Origin: UBA3210 sp002363635
GTDB taxonomy: Bacteria > Bacillota_I > Bacilli_A > RFN20 > CAG-449
Length of the DNA: 64,000 bases
Assembly: GCA_946641515.1 (NCBI GenBank)
Contig: CAMPBT010000005.1
Span: forward strand, 16,272 to 80,271
Direction of reading: 5' to 3'
In this document: one piece after another, positions 8,446 to 18,365 of the stretch
Position numbering within the stretch: the first letter of the stretch is position 1
Layout: the number at the start of each line of letters is the position of its first letter
The notes under the pieces: model-generated
Seen by the model: the letters and a program-made list of their open reading frames with translations, nothing else
The model's database searches: none
What the model was told of the DNA's origin: nothing
Translations under genes and position numbers: made by a program

Positions 8446-8991
8446 ATGGAAGAAATCGAAATGCTTGCAAGAGCAGAAATGGAAGAAAAAGTCGAACAAT
8501 TAAAAGAAAGACTTAAACAGATTAGAACTGGTAGAGCATCTGCTGCTTTACTTGATGGTATTAGAGTTGACTATTATGGCGAACCAACACCATTAAACCA
8601 ATTAGCATCAGTTTCAGTTCCAGAACCAAGACAATTATTAATTAAGCCTTATTCAAGAGAAGATGTTAAATCAATCGTTGCAGCAATCAATGCTTCAAAT
8701 TTAGGTTTAGCTCCAATCAATGATGGCACTTCAGTTAGATTAAACATTCCTGCATTAACAGAAGAAAGACGTAGAGAACTTGCAAAACAGTCAAAGAGCT
8801 ACGGTGATGAAGGAAAAGTTGCAATCCGTAAAGTAAGACAATCTTTTATGGACGATATCAAGAAAGATAAAGAAACTCCAGAAGATTTAAGAAAACATTA
8901 CGAAGAATGCATCCAAAAAGCTACTGATGATTTCAACAAGATTATCGACGGTGTTATCGCTGATAAAGAAAAAGAAATCATGACTATCTAA
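8446..8991 (+). CDS. frr: Ribosome recycling factor
   Basis: Ribosome recycling factor, 181 residues, splits post-termination ribosomes together with EF-G. The protein shows the three-helix bundle pattern, with RTGRASAALLDGIRVDYYGE near residue 29, PLNQLASVSVPEPR near 50 and RKVRQSFMDDIKK near 130. The frame is open further upstream, but the ATG at 8446 is preferred because AAAGGAC lies 8 bases before it and the resulting length matches the family (about 185). In Bacillus uppS and cdsA follow. Here uppS is missing and the operon ends at a terminator at 9008-9036. Confidence 0.96.
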   Translation: MEEIEMLARAEMEEKVEQLKERLKQIRTGRASAALLDGIRVDYYGEPTPLNQLASVSVPEPRQLLIKPYSREDVKSIVAAINASNLGLAPINDGTSVRLNIPALTEERRRELAKQSKSYGDEGKVAIRKVRQSFMDDIKKDKETPEDLRKHYEECIQKATDDFNKIIDGVIADKEKEIMTI

Positions 8992-9007
8992 TTTATAAAA
9001 CTATCAG

Positions 9008-9036
9008 CCACATCTTTATGATGTGGTTTTTATTTT
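9008..9036 (+). terminator. Rho-independent terminator after frr
   Basis: Stem CCACATC/GATGTGG (9008-9014, 9020-9026) is followed by TTTTTATTTT. Confidence 0.85.
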
Positions 9037-9070
9037 GAAAAAATTCCTAAATGTTGGACTCTTATATATA

Positions 9071-9094
9071 ATATTAAATTTTCTAATTTAATAT
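9071..9094. repeat. Perfect 10-bp AT-only inverted repeat before cdsA
   Basis: ATATTAAATT at 9071-9080 and AATTTAATAT at 9085-9094 are exact reverse complements around TTCT. A TATAAT follows at 9110-9115, so the repeat lies in the probable cdsA promoter region. It may be an operator or only AT-rich sequence. Confidence 0.5.
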
Positions 9095-9137
9095 TGAGTT
9101 CTTTTTAAGTATAATTAAAATCAAGAGGAATAAATTT

Positions 9138-10244
9138 ATGAATAATAAGGAAATTAAAAGTCCTCAGGTAAATGAAAATAATCCTGAGCTAAATCAATCT
9201 AACAACACAAAACACAAGTTTCATACTATTGAAATAAACAAGATTACTGAAAAGACAAAGAAGTCTTTTAGAATTAGAACAATCACTGCTATTGTTTTAC
9301 TTTTATTATGCGTACCTTGTTTAGTTTTAGGTGAATTTTCATTCTTTGCTTCAATATTAGTTATCCTAGTTGCCGCTATGTATGAATTCGTTCACGTTTT
9401 AAGAAAAAAGAAATATCCAAAGTTTGTAAATATCTTTACTTATCTTATGACTATTTCTTTAGCATTCTGGCCATATTTTAAGAGTTTATATTTAGCAATA
9501 TACCATAATGCAAATGTTAAAACTGCTGTCTTCTCATATGGTTATAACTTTTTAACTACAAATATTGAGATCTCTACAATTGGTATTGCGATTTTAATCT
9601 TAGTACTTTATCTATTCTCAATTTTATATGATGATTTCACAGTTGGAGATGTAGGGTATTTATCAGGAACTTCCTTATTATTAATCTTAGGTATCCAGTC
9701 ATTCTTCTTCTTAAGATATTCTCCAATGTCAGTTCAAGTAAGCGGAGCATATTTTAATTACGGAGGCAGTATTTATTGTTCAGCATTACTCTTTACATAT
9801 GTAGTCATTGGTACATTTGGTACTGATATTGGTGCATATGCATTTGGTATCTTATTTGGTAAAAATAAAATTAACCCAAGAATCTCTCCAAATAAAACAT
9901 GGGCAGGTTTCTGGGGAGGCATTCTTTCTTCAAGTATTTTATCGATGATCTTTGGTTTAGTTATCGTCTTTAATAACATTCCACTTTTATATGGAGTACT
10001 TGATTCTTCACATTGGTATTTAATTGTCTTCTTCTCAATTTTAATGCCATTTGTTTCTACTCTTGGTGATTTTATCTTCAGTGCAATTAAGAGATATTAC
10101 GACATTAAGGATTTTGGTAATGTTCTTCCAGGACATGGAGGAGTTCTTGATAGAGTTGACTCATTATTAGTTACATCCATTGTCGTTGCATTATTTATTT
10201 TAACTTACGTCTTATACTTTAACGGAGGCGTATTCATCTTCTAG
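9138..10244 (+). CDS. cdsA: Phosphatidate cytidylyltransferase (CDP-diacylglycerol synthase)
   Basis: This multi-pass membrane enzyme makes CDP-diacylglycerol from phosphatidate and CTP, the precursor of phosphatidylglycerol. The family signature is clear: SPNKTWAGFWGG near residue 252, then GDFIFSAIKRYYDIKDFG and PGHGGVLDRVDSLL near residue 330. At 368 residues it is about 100 longer than Bacillus CdsA because of a charged, Asn/Lys-rich cytoplasmic N-terminus of about 50 residues before the first membrane segment. The start has AAGAGG 10 bases upstream. It begins the cdsA-dxr-rseP-polC run. Its product feeds pgsA at 25437. Confidence 0.95.
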   Translation: MNNKEIKSPQVNENNPELNQSNNTKHKFHTIEINKITEKTKKSFRIRTITAIVLLLLCVPCLVLGEFSFFASILVILVAAMYEFVHVLRKKKYPKFVNIFTYLMTISLAFWPYFKSLYLAIYHNANVKTAVFSYGYNFLTTNIEISTIGIAILILVLYLFSILYDDFTVGDVGYLSGTSLLLILGIQSFFFLRYSPMSVQVSGAYFNYGGSIYCSALLFTYVVIGTFGTDIGAYAFGILFGKNKINPRISPNKTWAGFWGGILSSSILSMIFGLVIVFNNIPLLYGVLDSSHWYLIVFFSILMPFVSTLGDFIFSAIKRYYDIKDFGNVLPGHGGVLDRVDSLLVTSIVVALFILTYVLYFNGGVFIF

Positions 10245-10258
10245 TAAAGGAGAAATAC

Positions 10259-11413
10259 ATGAAAACAGTTACTATCTTAGGTTCAACAGGTTCTATTGGT
10301 ACTCAAACTCTTGAAGTTATTGAAGAGAATCCTAAAGACTTCTATCTTGTTGGAGTTGCCTGCGGACATAATATTAATAAATTTAGAGAAATCTTAAATA
10401 AGTTTTCTTCCATTAAATATGCATGTGTAGAAGAAAAAGAAGATTATGATGTTCTTGTTAAAGAATATCCTAACCTTACTTTTTTCTATGGAGAAAATGG
10501 TTTAATCGAATTAATTAGAACATCTAAGCCTAATTTAGTAGTTAACGCTTTAGTTGGCTTTGCAGGTTTCTTACCTTCATTAGAAGTTATATCTTTAGGT
10601 ATTGATTTAGCTTTATCTAACAAAGAATCACTAGTAGTAGGTGGTGATCTAATTAATGAAGCCTTAACTAAATCAAAATCACATTTATATGCGATTGATT
10701 CAGAACATACTGCTTTAGGTAAATGCTTAGCAGGACATAAAAAAGAAGAAGTTAAGAATTTAGTAATTACTGCTTCTGGAGGTTCATTAAGAGATTTACC
10801 AAAAGAAGAATTAAAGAATGTTACTGTAGAAAAAGCTTTAAAACATCCATCTTGGTCAATGGGTAAAAAGATTACTATTGATTCTGCAACGATGATGAAT
10901 AAAGGGTTTGAAGTTTTAGAAGCTATGCATTTATTCCACTTTCCATTATCTCAAGTAAAGATTCTTCTTCATGACGAATCATTAATTCATTCATTAGTAG
11001 AATTTGTTGATAATTCTTTCAGTTGTGAAATTGGTCCTAATGATATGAAAACATCTATTTCTTATGCAATGTATGAGAATAATAGACACGAAGTAAATAC
11101 TGCTTCACTTGATTTATCCACATTATCAGCATTACATTTTAGAAAATTAGATTTAGATTTCTATCCATGTCTTAAGCTTGCTTTTAGAGCAATTGAAGAA
11201 GGAGGTTCTTCTCCTTGTGTATTGAATGCGGCAAACGAATGGGCGGTATATGCATTTTTAGATAAGAAAATTTCATATTTAGATATTGCAAGATACGTAG
11301 AAATAGCTTTAAACACATTTAAGAATATTCCTCATCCAACAAAGGATGAATTAGTTTCTTTAAATAATGAAGTTAGAGAAACATTACAAAAGATTTATGA
11401 GGGAGGAAAATAA
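10259..11413 (+). CDS. dxr: 1-deoxy-D-xylulose 5-phosphate reductoisomerase
   Basis: Dxr, 384 residues, converts deoxyxylulose phosphate to methylerythritol phosphate with NADPH, the committed step of the MEP isoprenoid pathway. The NADPH-binding GSTGSIGTQTLEVIE is at residue 8. The metal and substrate region AIDSEHTALGKCL is near residue 146, GGSLRDLP near 175, and MMNKGFEVLEAMHLF near 219. Length is normal. The start has AAAGGAG 7 bases upstream. It is in the Bacillus-type order cdsA-dxr-rseP, and its stop codon overlaps the rseP start by one base. The later MEP enzyme ispF is at 47645. Confidence 0.97.
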   Translation: MKTVTILGSTGSIGTQTLEVIEENPKDFYLVGVACGHNINKFREILNKFSSIKYACVEEKEDYDVLVKEYPNLTFFYGENGLIELIRTSKPNLVVNALVGFAGFLPSLEVISLGIDLALSNKESLVVGGDLINEALTKSKSHLYAIDSEHTALGKCLAGHKKEEVKNLVITASGGSLRDLPKEELKNVTVEKALKHPSWSMGKKITIDSATMMNKGFEVLEAMHLFHFPLSQVKILLHDESLIHSLVEFVDNSFSCEIGPNDMKTSISYAMYENNRHEVNTASLDLSTLSALHFRKLDLDFYPCLKLAFRAIEEGGSSPCVLNAANEWAVYAFLDKKISYLDIARYVEIALNTFKNIPHPTKDELVSLNNEVRETLQKIYEGGK

Positions 11414-12591
11414 TGCAAACAGTTTTAAACATTTTATTGATGCTTGTAAGCTTATCCGTTTTAATTTGCCTTCACGAATTAGGACATCTATTTACTGCAA
11501 AATTATTTAATGTATATTGTGCAGAATATTCATTAGGTATGGGACCTTTAATTTTTAAAATTAAAAAGCCAGGTCAAGAAACTCAATTCTCAGTAAGAGC
11601 TCTTCCTATTGGTGGATACGTTATGATGGCAGGAGAAGGTGCTGATGAACTTGATGAATTCAAAGATGTTCCAGAAGATCGTTTCTTAAATAAAAAGCCT
11701 AAATGGCAAAGAGCAATCATTATGGTTGCAGGCGTAGTGGTTAACTTTATCTTAGCATGGATTTTATTTATTATTTCTGGCTTTACTACACCTATTCTTG
11801 ATTCTAATAAAAAATCATATATCGTTGCAGAAAATTCAGTTGTATATGATGCAGGATTAAGAAGTGATGATGAAATTAATTTTGTAAAATTTACTATTGT
11901 TGATGGAGATAAAGAACCATTAGTTTTAGAAAAGGAAATTGAAACTGGTAGAGATTTATATAACGCATATTATGTCTTTTCATTAGATTCAAAAGTTTTT
12001 GATGAAACAAATTATACGGAGTCTATCTACGCATTACCTACAAACGCAGACGCAAAATGGACTTGGAATCTTACAACTTCTTCAGGTAAAGACATTACTT
12101 TTGATGTAGGTACAGCTTCTACTACAACTACTACTGAAGATGGAACAAAAGTTCCTGTTAATTATTGGGATCTTGATAGTATAGGAATTGATTTCTATAT
12201 TAGAAATAGAAATTTTGGTGAAGCAATGTCTAGAGCGGGAGTAGAATTTACTAATTCAATTTCAGCTTTTGGTACTATTTTCCAAAAGGGTGGATTAAAA
12301 AATTTAGGTGGCGTTATTTCAGTTTATAATGTCTCTTCACAAGCTACAGGAATTGGCTTTTATGCTTTTGCATATATCTGGGGAATGATTTCTTTAAATT
12401 TAGCGGTAATTAATATTTTACCTTTCCCAGGACTTGATGGATGGCATTTATTAGTAGTGGGTATTGAAGCTATTACTAAGAAAGATGTCCCATTAAAATT
12501 TAAAACAATTATGTCTGTTATTGGCCTAGTCTTATTATTTGGTTTAATGATTTTTGTAACAGTAATGGATATTATTAGAATGTTTGCGTAA
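11413..12591 (+). CDS. rseP: Site-2 metalloprotease RseP/RasP
   Basis: This 392-residue zinc membrane protease cleaves transmembrane segments such as signal-peptide remnants and anti-sigma factors. The zinc-binding motif HELGHLF lies in the first membrane segment near residue 21. A degenerate PDZ-like region covers roughly residues 135-170 (DAGLRSDDEI). The second catalytic motif NILPFPGLDGWH is near residue 333. Between PDZ and the C-terminal membrane part is a stretch of about 100 residues rich in Thr and charged residues. The ATG overlaps the dxr stop (TAATG). The position before polC matches Bacillus except that proS is missing. Confidence 0.94.
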   Translation: MQTVLNILLMLVSLSVLICLHELGHLFTAKLFNVYCAEYSLGMGPLIFKIKKPGQETQFSVRALPIGGYVMMAGEGADELDEFKDVPEDRFLNKKPKWQRAIIMVAGVVVNFILAWILFIISGFTTPILDSNKKSYIVAENSVVYDAGLRSDDEINFVKFTIVDGDKEPLVLEKEIETGRDLYNAYYVFSLDSKVFDETNYTESIYALPTNADAKWTWNLTTSSGKDITFDVGTASTTTTTEDGTKVPVNYWDLDSIGIDFYIRNRNFGEAMSRAGVEFTNSISAFGTIFQKGGLKNLGGVISVYNVSSQATGIGFYAFAYIWGMISLNLAVINILPFPGLDGWHLLVVGIEAITKKDVPLKFKTIMSVIGLVLLFGLMIFVTVMDIIRMFA

Positions 12592-12602
12592 AAAGGTGAA
12601 TT

Positions 12603-15600
12603 ATGGATCAATTATTTTCTCGATTTTTAAATAAACTTGGAATTACCAATTTGGATTTATATTCAAATTGTTCTTTTGAAGTTACTAAAAATGATAAAGA
12701 AAACCAGTTGGTTTATGTAACGCTTCATGTCAATGGCATTTTATCTTATGCCGCGGCAAAAGAATTGTTAGATAAATCAGATGCTTCACCTTTTAAAGTA
12801 TCTATTTCTTTTGATTATAAAAATTGTACCTCTCAAATGGTACTTAAATTATTAACTGAAGAATTTGTTGCATCTACTGGTGCAGAGGCTGAAAAAATGC
12901 CTGAATGTCATGTTGATAAAACAAATTTATTATTCGTTTTCTATGGTAAGGTTCACTTAGATACTTTCCAACCAGTTATGGATATGTGGGAAGAATTACT
13001 TGATGAACTTGATTTAAATTATGATATCCGTGCAGATGTTAAGTACACAGGAGTAGATGTCATCGCGCAAAGACAAAAAGCAATCGATGATGATATGAAG
13101 AAGAAAATCGAAACTAAATATTTCGAAAGAATGAGTAAGATTTATTCTCCTGAAACTCAGCACAACCGTGTTAAAGGTTATTATGAACCAATGAAGATTC
13201 ATGATATTGGACCGGATTCAGGAAACGTAATTATTGACGGTAAAGTCTTCTTTGAAGAAGAAAAAGTTTCTCGTAATAAAGGTACTTTAATTGTCTCTTT
13301 ATACGTCTATGACCATACTGATTCTATTACAGTTATGATCTTTGAAAATAGACGTCAATTTGCGATTGAAAAATTAAAAGAATACAAGAAAGTTGGTAAT
13401 CATTTAACAATTAAAGGACACGCTCAAGTTTCAAAATTTGATGGCACTTTACAAATTGTTGCAGATGAATGTTCTATTAATGAAGAACCATTTGATATAA
13501 GTAGAGAAGATACTGCTGAAGTTAAACGTGTTGAATTACATGCTCATACAAAGATGTCTACAATGGATGGGGTATGTACTGTTGATGATTATTTTAAACA
13601 AGCTGCAAAGTGGGGAATGAAAGCTTTTGCTATTACTGACCACGAAAACTGTCAAATTTTCCCTGATGCTCAAACCGCTGGAAAAAAGAGCGGTGTTAAG
13701 CCTCTTTACGGCGTTGAAATGAACATGATTGATGATGAACTTGAATACATCTACAATCCTTCGGAAAGAGAATTACATGATGCAGAATACGTATGTTTCG
13801 ACTTTGAAACTACTGGTTTAAGTGCACGTTACGATAGAATTATCGAATTCGGTGCTGTTAAGTTTAAAGATGGATTAGTGGTAGATTCAATGGACTTAAT
13901 GGTAGACCCTGAAATTCCTTTACCAAAATTTATTGTTTCTAAGACTCACATCACTGATGCTATGGTACATGGTCAAACTAAGATTAAGCCTGCTCTAGAA
14001 ATAATGAAGAGATTTATTGGAGACGCAATTCTAGTATCTCATAACGCATCATTCGATGTTGGCTTCCTTAACGAAGCTTTGAAAAATAATGGTATGGAAG
14101 CAATTACTAACCCAGTAATTGATACTTTATCTTTATCAAGATACTTCTTCCCAGATTCAAAATCTCACGCATTAGGTTCAATTTGCCGTCAGTTCCAAGT
14201 TAATTATGATGAAATGACTGCTCACCGTGCGGATTACGACGCTACTGTCTTAAATGACGTATGGCTTGCAATGATGAGCTTACTTACAAAAGATAATTTC
14301 CACATCAAGCATAAAGATTTAGCAGCGTTACATGATGATAGAATGTTAAAAACATTAAGACCTTCTCATGTTACTGTCTATGCTAAAAACGCTCAAGGCT
14401 TAAAAGATTTATTCGTTTTAGTCTCTTTATCATGTGTTAAATATTTCGCTGGAGGAACTCGTATTCCTCGTCGAGAAATTGAAAAATATCGTAAGAACTT
14501 AATTATTGGTTCGGCATGTTTTAATGGTGAAGTATTCCAAACTGCTTTAACTCGTGGAGAAAAAGTTTTAGTAGAGAGAATGAAGTTCTATGATTTCATT
14601 GAAATTCAGCCTCCTGCAAACTATTCATATCTAGTAAATATGGGTCAAATCCGTGATAACGAGCAATTACTTAGAATGCTTAAAGATATTTATGATGCTG
14701 CACAAAAAGCTGGTAAACCAGTTGTTGCAACTGGTGACTGCCATTATTTATCTAAAGAAGATAAGATTTTCCGTGATGTTTATATTACTGCTAAAGCAGT
14801 AGGTGGAGGACGTCACCCATTAAATCCACATAGTAGAGATAAGATGGGATTTTTTGAAAACCCTGACCAAGAATTTAGAACAACTGATGAAATGCTTGAT
14901 TGCTTTGCTTTTATGGGTGAAGATATTGCAAAAGAAATTGTTGTTACTAACTCAAATATGATTGCAGATCAAATGGAAGAAATTTATCCAACTAAAGATA
15001 GATTATATCCTCCATTCATTGAAAACTGTGAAGAGAAATTGCAAGAACTTTGCTATAAGACTGCTAAAGAACATTATGGAGATCCTTTACCTAAAATTGT
15101 TGCGGATAGATTACAGGCAGAGCTCGCTGGTATTTTAAAATACGGATATTCCGTTCAATACTATATTGCTTACGAAATTATTAACCAAGCTAACTTAGAT
15201 GGCTTTATTGTTGGCTCTAGAGGTTCGGTTGGTTCTTCTTTCGTTGCTTTTGCTTCAAAAGTTACTGAAGTTAATGCTCTTCAACCTCACTATAGATGTC
15301 CTAAGTGTAAATATTCACATTGGGATGTAGATACTGCTACATATAGATCAGGCTTTGACTTACCTGATATGAATTGTCCTAAATGCGGTACTCCTATGAT
15401 TAAGGATGGACACAATATTCCATTTGCGACATTCTTAGGATTCCACGCAGAAAAAGTCCCAGATATTGACTTAAACTTCTCATCTGATTATCAAGCTAAA
15501 GCTCATAACTTAACTAAGGTATTCTTAGGTGAAGATAATGTTTATCGTGCGGGTACTATTGAAACTGTTGCAGAAAAGACAGCATATGGTTTCGCTTTAG

Positions 15601-16907
15601 GTTATTATGAATCATTAGGTATAGATACATCGACAATTAATAAAGCAGAAATTACTAGACTTGCTATTGGTTGTCAGGATGTTAAGAGAACTACTGGTCA
15701 ACACCCTGGAGGTATCATTGTTATTCCTGCAGACATGTCGGTTTATGATTTCACACCAATTCAATATCCTGCTGATGACGTTAATGCAGCATGGAAGACA
15801 ACTCACTTCGATTTCCATAAGATTCACGATAACGTCTTGAAACTTGACTTACTTGGTCACGTTGATCCAACAGTTTTAAAAATCTTAAATGATATGACTG
15901 GCATTAGACCACAGGATATTCCAAATGATGACCATGAAGTTTTCTCATTATTCTATACAGATAAGGCATTAAAAAGACATGCTAACTTCTTAGGAGAAAC
16001 TACAGGTGCATTAGGTTTACCAGAATTCGGTACAGCCTTATCACGTAAGATGTTAATTGAAACAAAGCCTCATTGCTTTGCTGACTTGTTAATTATTTCT
16101 GGTTTATCACACGGTACTGATGTTTGGCAGGGTAATGCTGAAGATTTAATTAATAGCGGAACTTGTACTTTACAAGAAGTTATTGGATGTCGTGATGATA
16201 TCATGAACTACTTAATTAGTATGGGAGTAGAAAACTCTACTTCATTCAAAGTTATGGAAATGGTTCGTAAGGGTAAAGGCTTAACTCCAGAAATTGAAGA
16301 TATGCTTAGAGAACATCAAGTTCCTGAATACTTTATTACATCATTTAAAAAGATTAAATACTTATTCCCTAAAGCTCACGCAGTTGCTTATGTTATGATG
16401 GCGTGCCGTGTTGCTTGGTTTAAGGTACATATGCCTTTAGAGTACTATGCTGTTTATTTCACAACTCGTGTTGATCAATTTGAAATTGTCACAATGTCAA
16501 AGGGTGAAAAAGCAATTCAAAAGAGATTAATTGAATTAACTGAACAGCAAAAAACAGGCAAATTATCCCCTAAAGAAACTGAAATCTTTAAGTGTCTACA
16601 AATTGCCCTAGAAATGTGGGAAAGAGGATATGAAATTGGTATGATCGATATCAATAAATCAATTGCTAGATATTGGGTTGTTGATCATGAAAATAATAAG
16701 ATTATCCCTCCATTTAATGTTATGGATGGCTTAGGCTTATCCGCGGCAGAAACTGTTAAAGAAGCTAGAGAAAAAAGACCTTTCTCATCAATTGAAGATT
16801 TAGCAGCAAGAACTAAATTATCTAACCAACATATTGAAACATTAAAGAAATATGGTGTCTTAAAAGACTTACCAGAATCTGATCAATTATCTTTATTTGA
16901 TTTTTAG
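12603..16907 (+). CDS. polC: DNA polymerase III PolC-type alpha subunit
   Basis: PolC is the replicative polymerase of low-GC Gram-positive bacteria. At 1434 residues it is full length. Order of parts: N-terminal domain, OB fold near residues 205-300, PHP domain split around the exonuclease (ELHAHTKMSTMDG near 311), DEDD proofreading exonuclease starting at CFDFETTGLSARYDRIIEFG near 398, then the polymerase domain. A Cys4 zinc site (CPKC...CPKCG, about residues 899-930) precedes the catalytic PDIDLNFSSDYQ near 952. A helix-hairpin-helix region lies near the C-terminus (RPFSSIEDLAARTKLS). The start has AAAGGTGAATT upstream. Its presence excludes most non-Bacillota hosts. Confidence 0.98.
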   Translation: MDQLFSRFLNKLGITNLDLYSNCSFEVTKNDKENQLVYVTLHVNGILSYAAAKELLDKSDASPFKVSISFDYKNCTSQMVLKLLTEEFVASTGAEAEKMPECHVDKTNLLFVFYGKVHLDTFQPVMDMWEELLDELDLNYDIRADVKYTGVDVIAQRQKAIDDDMKKKIETKYFERMSKIYSPETQHNRVKGYYEPMKIHDIGPDSGNVIIDGKVFFEEEKVSRNKGTLIVSLYVYDHTDSITVMIFENRRQFAIEKLKEYKKVGNHLTIKGHAQVSKFDGTLQIVADECSINEEPFDISREDTAEVKRVELHAHTKMSTMDGVCTVDDYFKQAAKWGMKAFAITDHENCQIFPDAQTAGKKSGVKPLYGVEMNMIDDELEYIYNPSERELHDAEYVCFDFETTGLSARYDRIIEFGAVKFKDGLVVDSMDLMVDPEIPLPKFIVSKTHITDAMVHGQTKIKPALEIMKRFIGDAILVSHNASFDVGFLNEALKNNGMEAITNPVIDTLSLSRYFFPDSKSHALGSICRQFQVNYDEMTAHRADYDATVLNDVWLAMMSLLTKDNFHIKHKDLAALHDDRMLKTLRPSHVTVYAKNAQGLKDLFVLVSLSCVKYFAGGTRIPRREIEKYRKNLIIGSACFNGEVFQTALTRGEKVLVERMKFYDFIEIQPPANYSYLVNMGQIRDNEQLLRMLKDIYDAAQKAGKPVVATGDCHYLSKEDKIFRDVYITAKAVGGGRHPLNPHSRDKMGFFENPDQEFRTTDEMLDCFAFMGEDIAKEIVVTNSNMIADQMEEIYPTKDRLYPPFIENCEEKLQELCYKTAKEHYGDPLPKIVADRLQAELAGILKYGYSVQYYIAYEIINQANLDGFIVGSRGSVGSSFVAFASKVTEVNALQPHYRCPKCKYSHWDVDTATYRSGFDLPDMNCPKCGTPMIKDGHNIPFATFLGFHAEKVPDIDLNFSSDYQAKAHNLTKVFLGEDNVYRAGTIETVAEKTAYGFALGYYESLGIDTSTINKAEITRLAIGCQDVKRTTGQHPGGIIVIPADMSVYDFTPIQYPADDVNAAWKTTHFDFHKIHDNVLKLDLLGHVDPTVLKILNDMTGIRPQDIPNDDHEVFSLFYTDKALKRHANFLGETTGALGLPEFGTALSRKMLIETKPHCFADLLIISGLSHGTDVWQGNAEDLINSGTCTLQEVIGCRDDIMNYLISMGVENSTSFKVMEMVRKGKGLTPEIEDMLREHQVPEYFITSFKKIKYLFPKAHAVAYVMMACRVAWFKVHMPLEYYAVYFTTRVDQFEIVTMSKGEKAIQKRLIELTEQQKTGKLSPKETEIFKCLQIALEMWERGYEIGMIDINKSIARYWVVDHENNKIIPPFNVMDGLGLSAAETVKEAREKRPFSSIEDLAARTKLSNQHIETLKKYGVLKDLPESDQLSLFDF

Positions 16908-16916
16908 GAGAACAGA

Positions 16917-17429
16917 ATGAAAATTGCAGTTATTGGTTATTCAGGAAGTGGAAAAAGTACATTAGCAAAAGAACTAGGTTCCTTTTATGGTGTGCCAGTA
17001 CTTTTTATGGATAAAATCTGTAATGATAAAAAATGGAAAGCTTTACCTCTTAAAGATAGAATTGATGCATTAGATGAGTTTTTAAAAAATAATGATTCAT
17101 GGATAATTGATGGCAATTATAACCGTGTCAATTATTGGGAAAGAATGCAACTTGCAGATAAGATTATTTTCTTAGATTTTAATCGCTTTGATTGTTATAA
17201 GAGCGCAAAAGCTCGCGCGAAGACTTATTCTTCATCTTCAAGAGAAAGCGCTCCAGAAGGCGCATTTGATAGGTTTAATTTATCTTTTAAATTATGGATT
17301 CTATTTACAGGTAGAACTCGTAAATATAAAAAGACTTATAAACAGACTGTTGAAGATTACAAAGATAAGGTTGTTATTTTAAAAAATCGTCAAGATATAG
17401 ATAAATTTGTCAAGTCCTTACGTAAGTAG
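16917..17429 (+). CDS. Small P-loop kinase, adenylate kinase-like (topology modulation family)
   Basis: A 170-residue protein with an N-terminal P-loop, AVIGYSGSGKSTLAKELG. It resembles the adenylate-kinase-like FlaR/topology-modulation group: the WIIDGNYNR motif near residue 62, an Asp in IIFLDFNRFDCYKSA near 85, and an arginine-rich lid-like stretch near 95-105 follow the P-loop. The substrate is unknown and it is not a true adenylate kinase. It starts 10 bases after polC with AGGAGAACAG upstream, so it is likely co-transcribed with polC. A terminator overlaps its last codons. Confidence 0.8.
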   Translation: MKIAVIGYSGSGKSTLAKELGSFYGVPVLFMDKICNDKKWKALPLKDRIDALDEFLKNNDSWIIDGNYNRVNYWERMQLADKIIFLDFNRFDCYKSAKARAKTYSSSSRESAPEGAFDRFNLSFKLWILFTGRTRKYKKTYKQTVEDYKDKVVILKNRQDIDKFVKSLRK

Positions 17430-17440
17430 GGACTTGATTT
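17410..17440 (+). terminator. Terminator overlapping the end of the P-loop kinase gene
   Basis: TCAAGTCC at 17410-17417, inside the coding end, pairs with GGACTTGA at 17430-17437, followed by TTT. Confidence 0.7.
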
Positions 17441-17489
17441 AATTTATATATTATTTATAATATACTAATATAAATGAAAGAGGTTTCAT

Positions 17490-18248
17490 ATGATCAATTT
17501 ATTAGAAACACAGGCACAAATTAATTACAATCCATTTGTTGACCCTATTGTAAGTTCATCAGGCGCAAGTTGGATGGTTGGTACAAATATATACGGCATT
17601 TTATTACGTATTGGTCTTGCATTCTTATTTGCTGCAATCATTGGTATTGAAAGATCAATTAAAAGACATAGTGCAGGCTTAAGAACATACATTTTAGTAT
17701 GTGTAGCTTCAGCATTAGTTATGATGACTAATGAATTCTTAACTTTATCATTCAATAATGGTGACACTGCTCGACTTGGTGCTCAAGTTGTTACTGGAGT
17801 TGGTTTCCTTGGAGCGGGTACAATCCTTGTTACTTCTAGAAACCAAGTTAAAGGTTTAACTACTGCAGCAGGTTTATGGGGATGCGCATGTCTAGGCTTA
17901 GTTATCGGTGCAGGATTTTATACTGCGGCAATTGTAGGCTTTGTAGTTATGGTATTTACAATCTTTTCTATGCCAAGATTTGAAAAATTCTTTACTAGAA
18001 AAGCAGGTGCAATTGAATTCCATGTTGAATTTGAAGAAAGAGCAAATTTAAAAGAATTCGTTTCATATGTTAGAGAAAAAGGATTAGATGTACAACAAGT
18101 TGAACATAACCCAGCTTATGCTAATTCTGGACTATCAGTATATACAATTATGGTTGTAGATAAAGAACATAGATTTAATTTAGACCATAATAAGTTAATT
18201 GGAGAAATTAAAGAATTGCCATACGTAAATTACGTAGAAGAAATTTAA
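17490..18248 (+). CDS. MgtC/SapB family membrane protein
   Basis: This 252-residue protein has an MgtC-type N-terminal membrane domain with the family pattern AAIIGIERSIKRHSAGLRTY near residue 51 and GVGFLGAGTILV followed by VKGLTTAAGLW near residues 105-130. Five membrane segments are likely, ending near residue 160. The rest is a soluble domain that looks ACT-like. MgtC proteins are linked to magnesium stress or, in pathogens, to inhibition of F-type ATPase, but many are general housekeeping members. The biological role here is not determined. It has its own ribosome binding site (GAAAGAGG) and is closed by a terminator at 18254-18277, so it is a single-gene unit. Confidence 0.88.
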   Translation: MINLLETQAQINYNPFVDPIVSSSGASWMVGTNIYGILLRIGLAFLFAAIIGIERSIKRHSAGLRTYILVCVASALVMMTNEFLTLSFNNGDTARLGAQVVTGVGFLGAGTILVTSRNQVKGLTTAAGLWGCACLGLVIGAGFYTAAIVGFVVMVFTIFSMPRFEKFFTRKAGAIEFHVEFEERANLKEFVSYVREKGLDVQQVEHNPAYANSGLSVYTIMVVDKEHRFNLDHNKLIGEIKELPYVNYVEEI

Positions 18249-18253
18249 TTATT

Positions 18254-18277
18254 AAGTGGAGAAAACTCCACTTTTAT
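18254..18277 (+). terminator. Rho-independent terminator after the MgtC-like gene
   Basis: Stem AAGTGGAG/CTCCACTT with loop AAAA, followed by TTTTATT. Confidence 0.85.
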
Positions 18278-18329
18278 TATGGTTTCGAAAACAAAATTAA
18301 TATTCTTAGTAAAAATAATTATGTTACAA

Positions 18330-18361
18330 AAAAAGAAAATCACTTGAATTAACAAGTGATT
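18330..18361 (-). terminator. Terminator for the SHOCT-tail membrane protein gene
   Basis: AATCACTTG/CAAGTGATT (18338-18346, 18353-18361) with a T-rich run on the minus strand. The plus strand also ends in CTTTTT, so it may work both ways. Confidence 0.75.
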
Positions 18362-18365
18362 CTTT

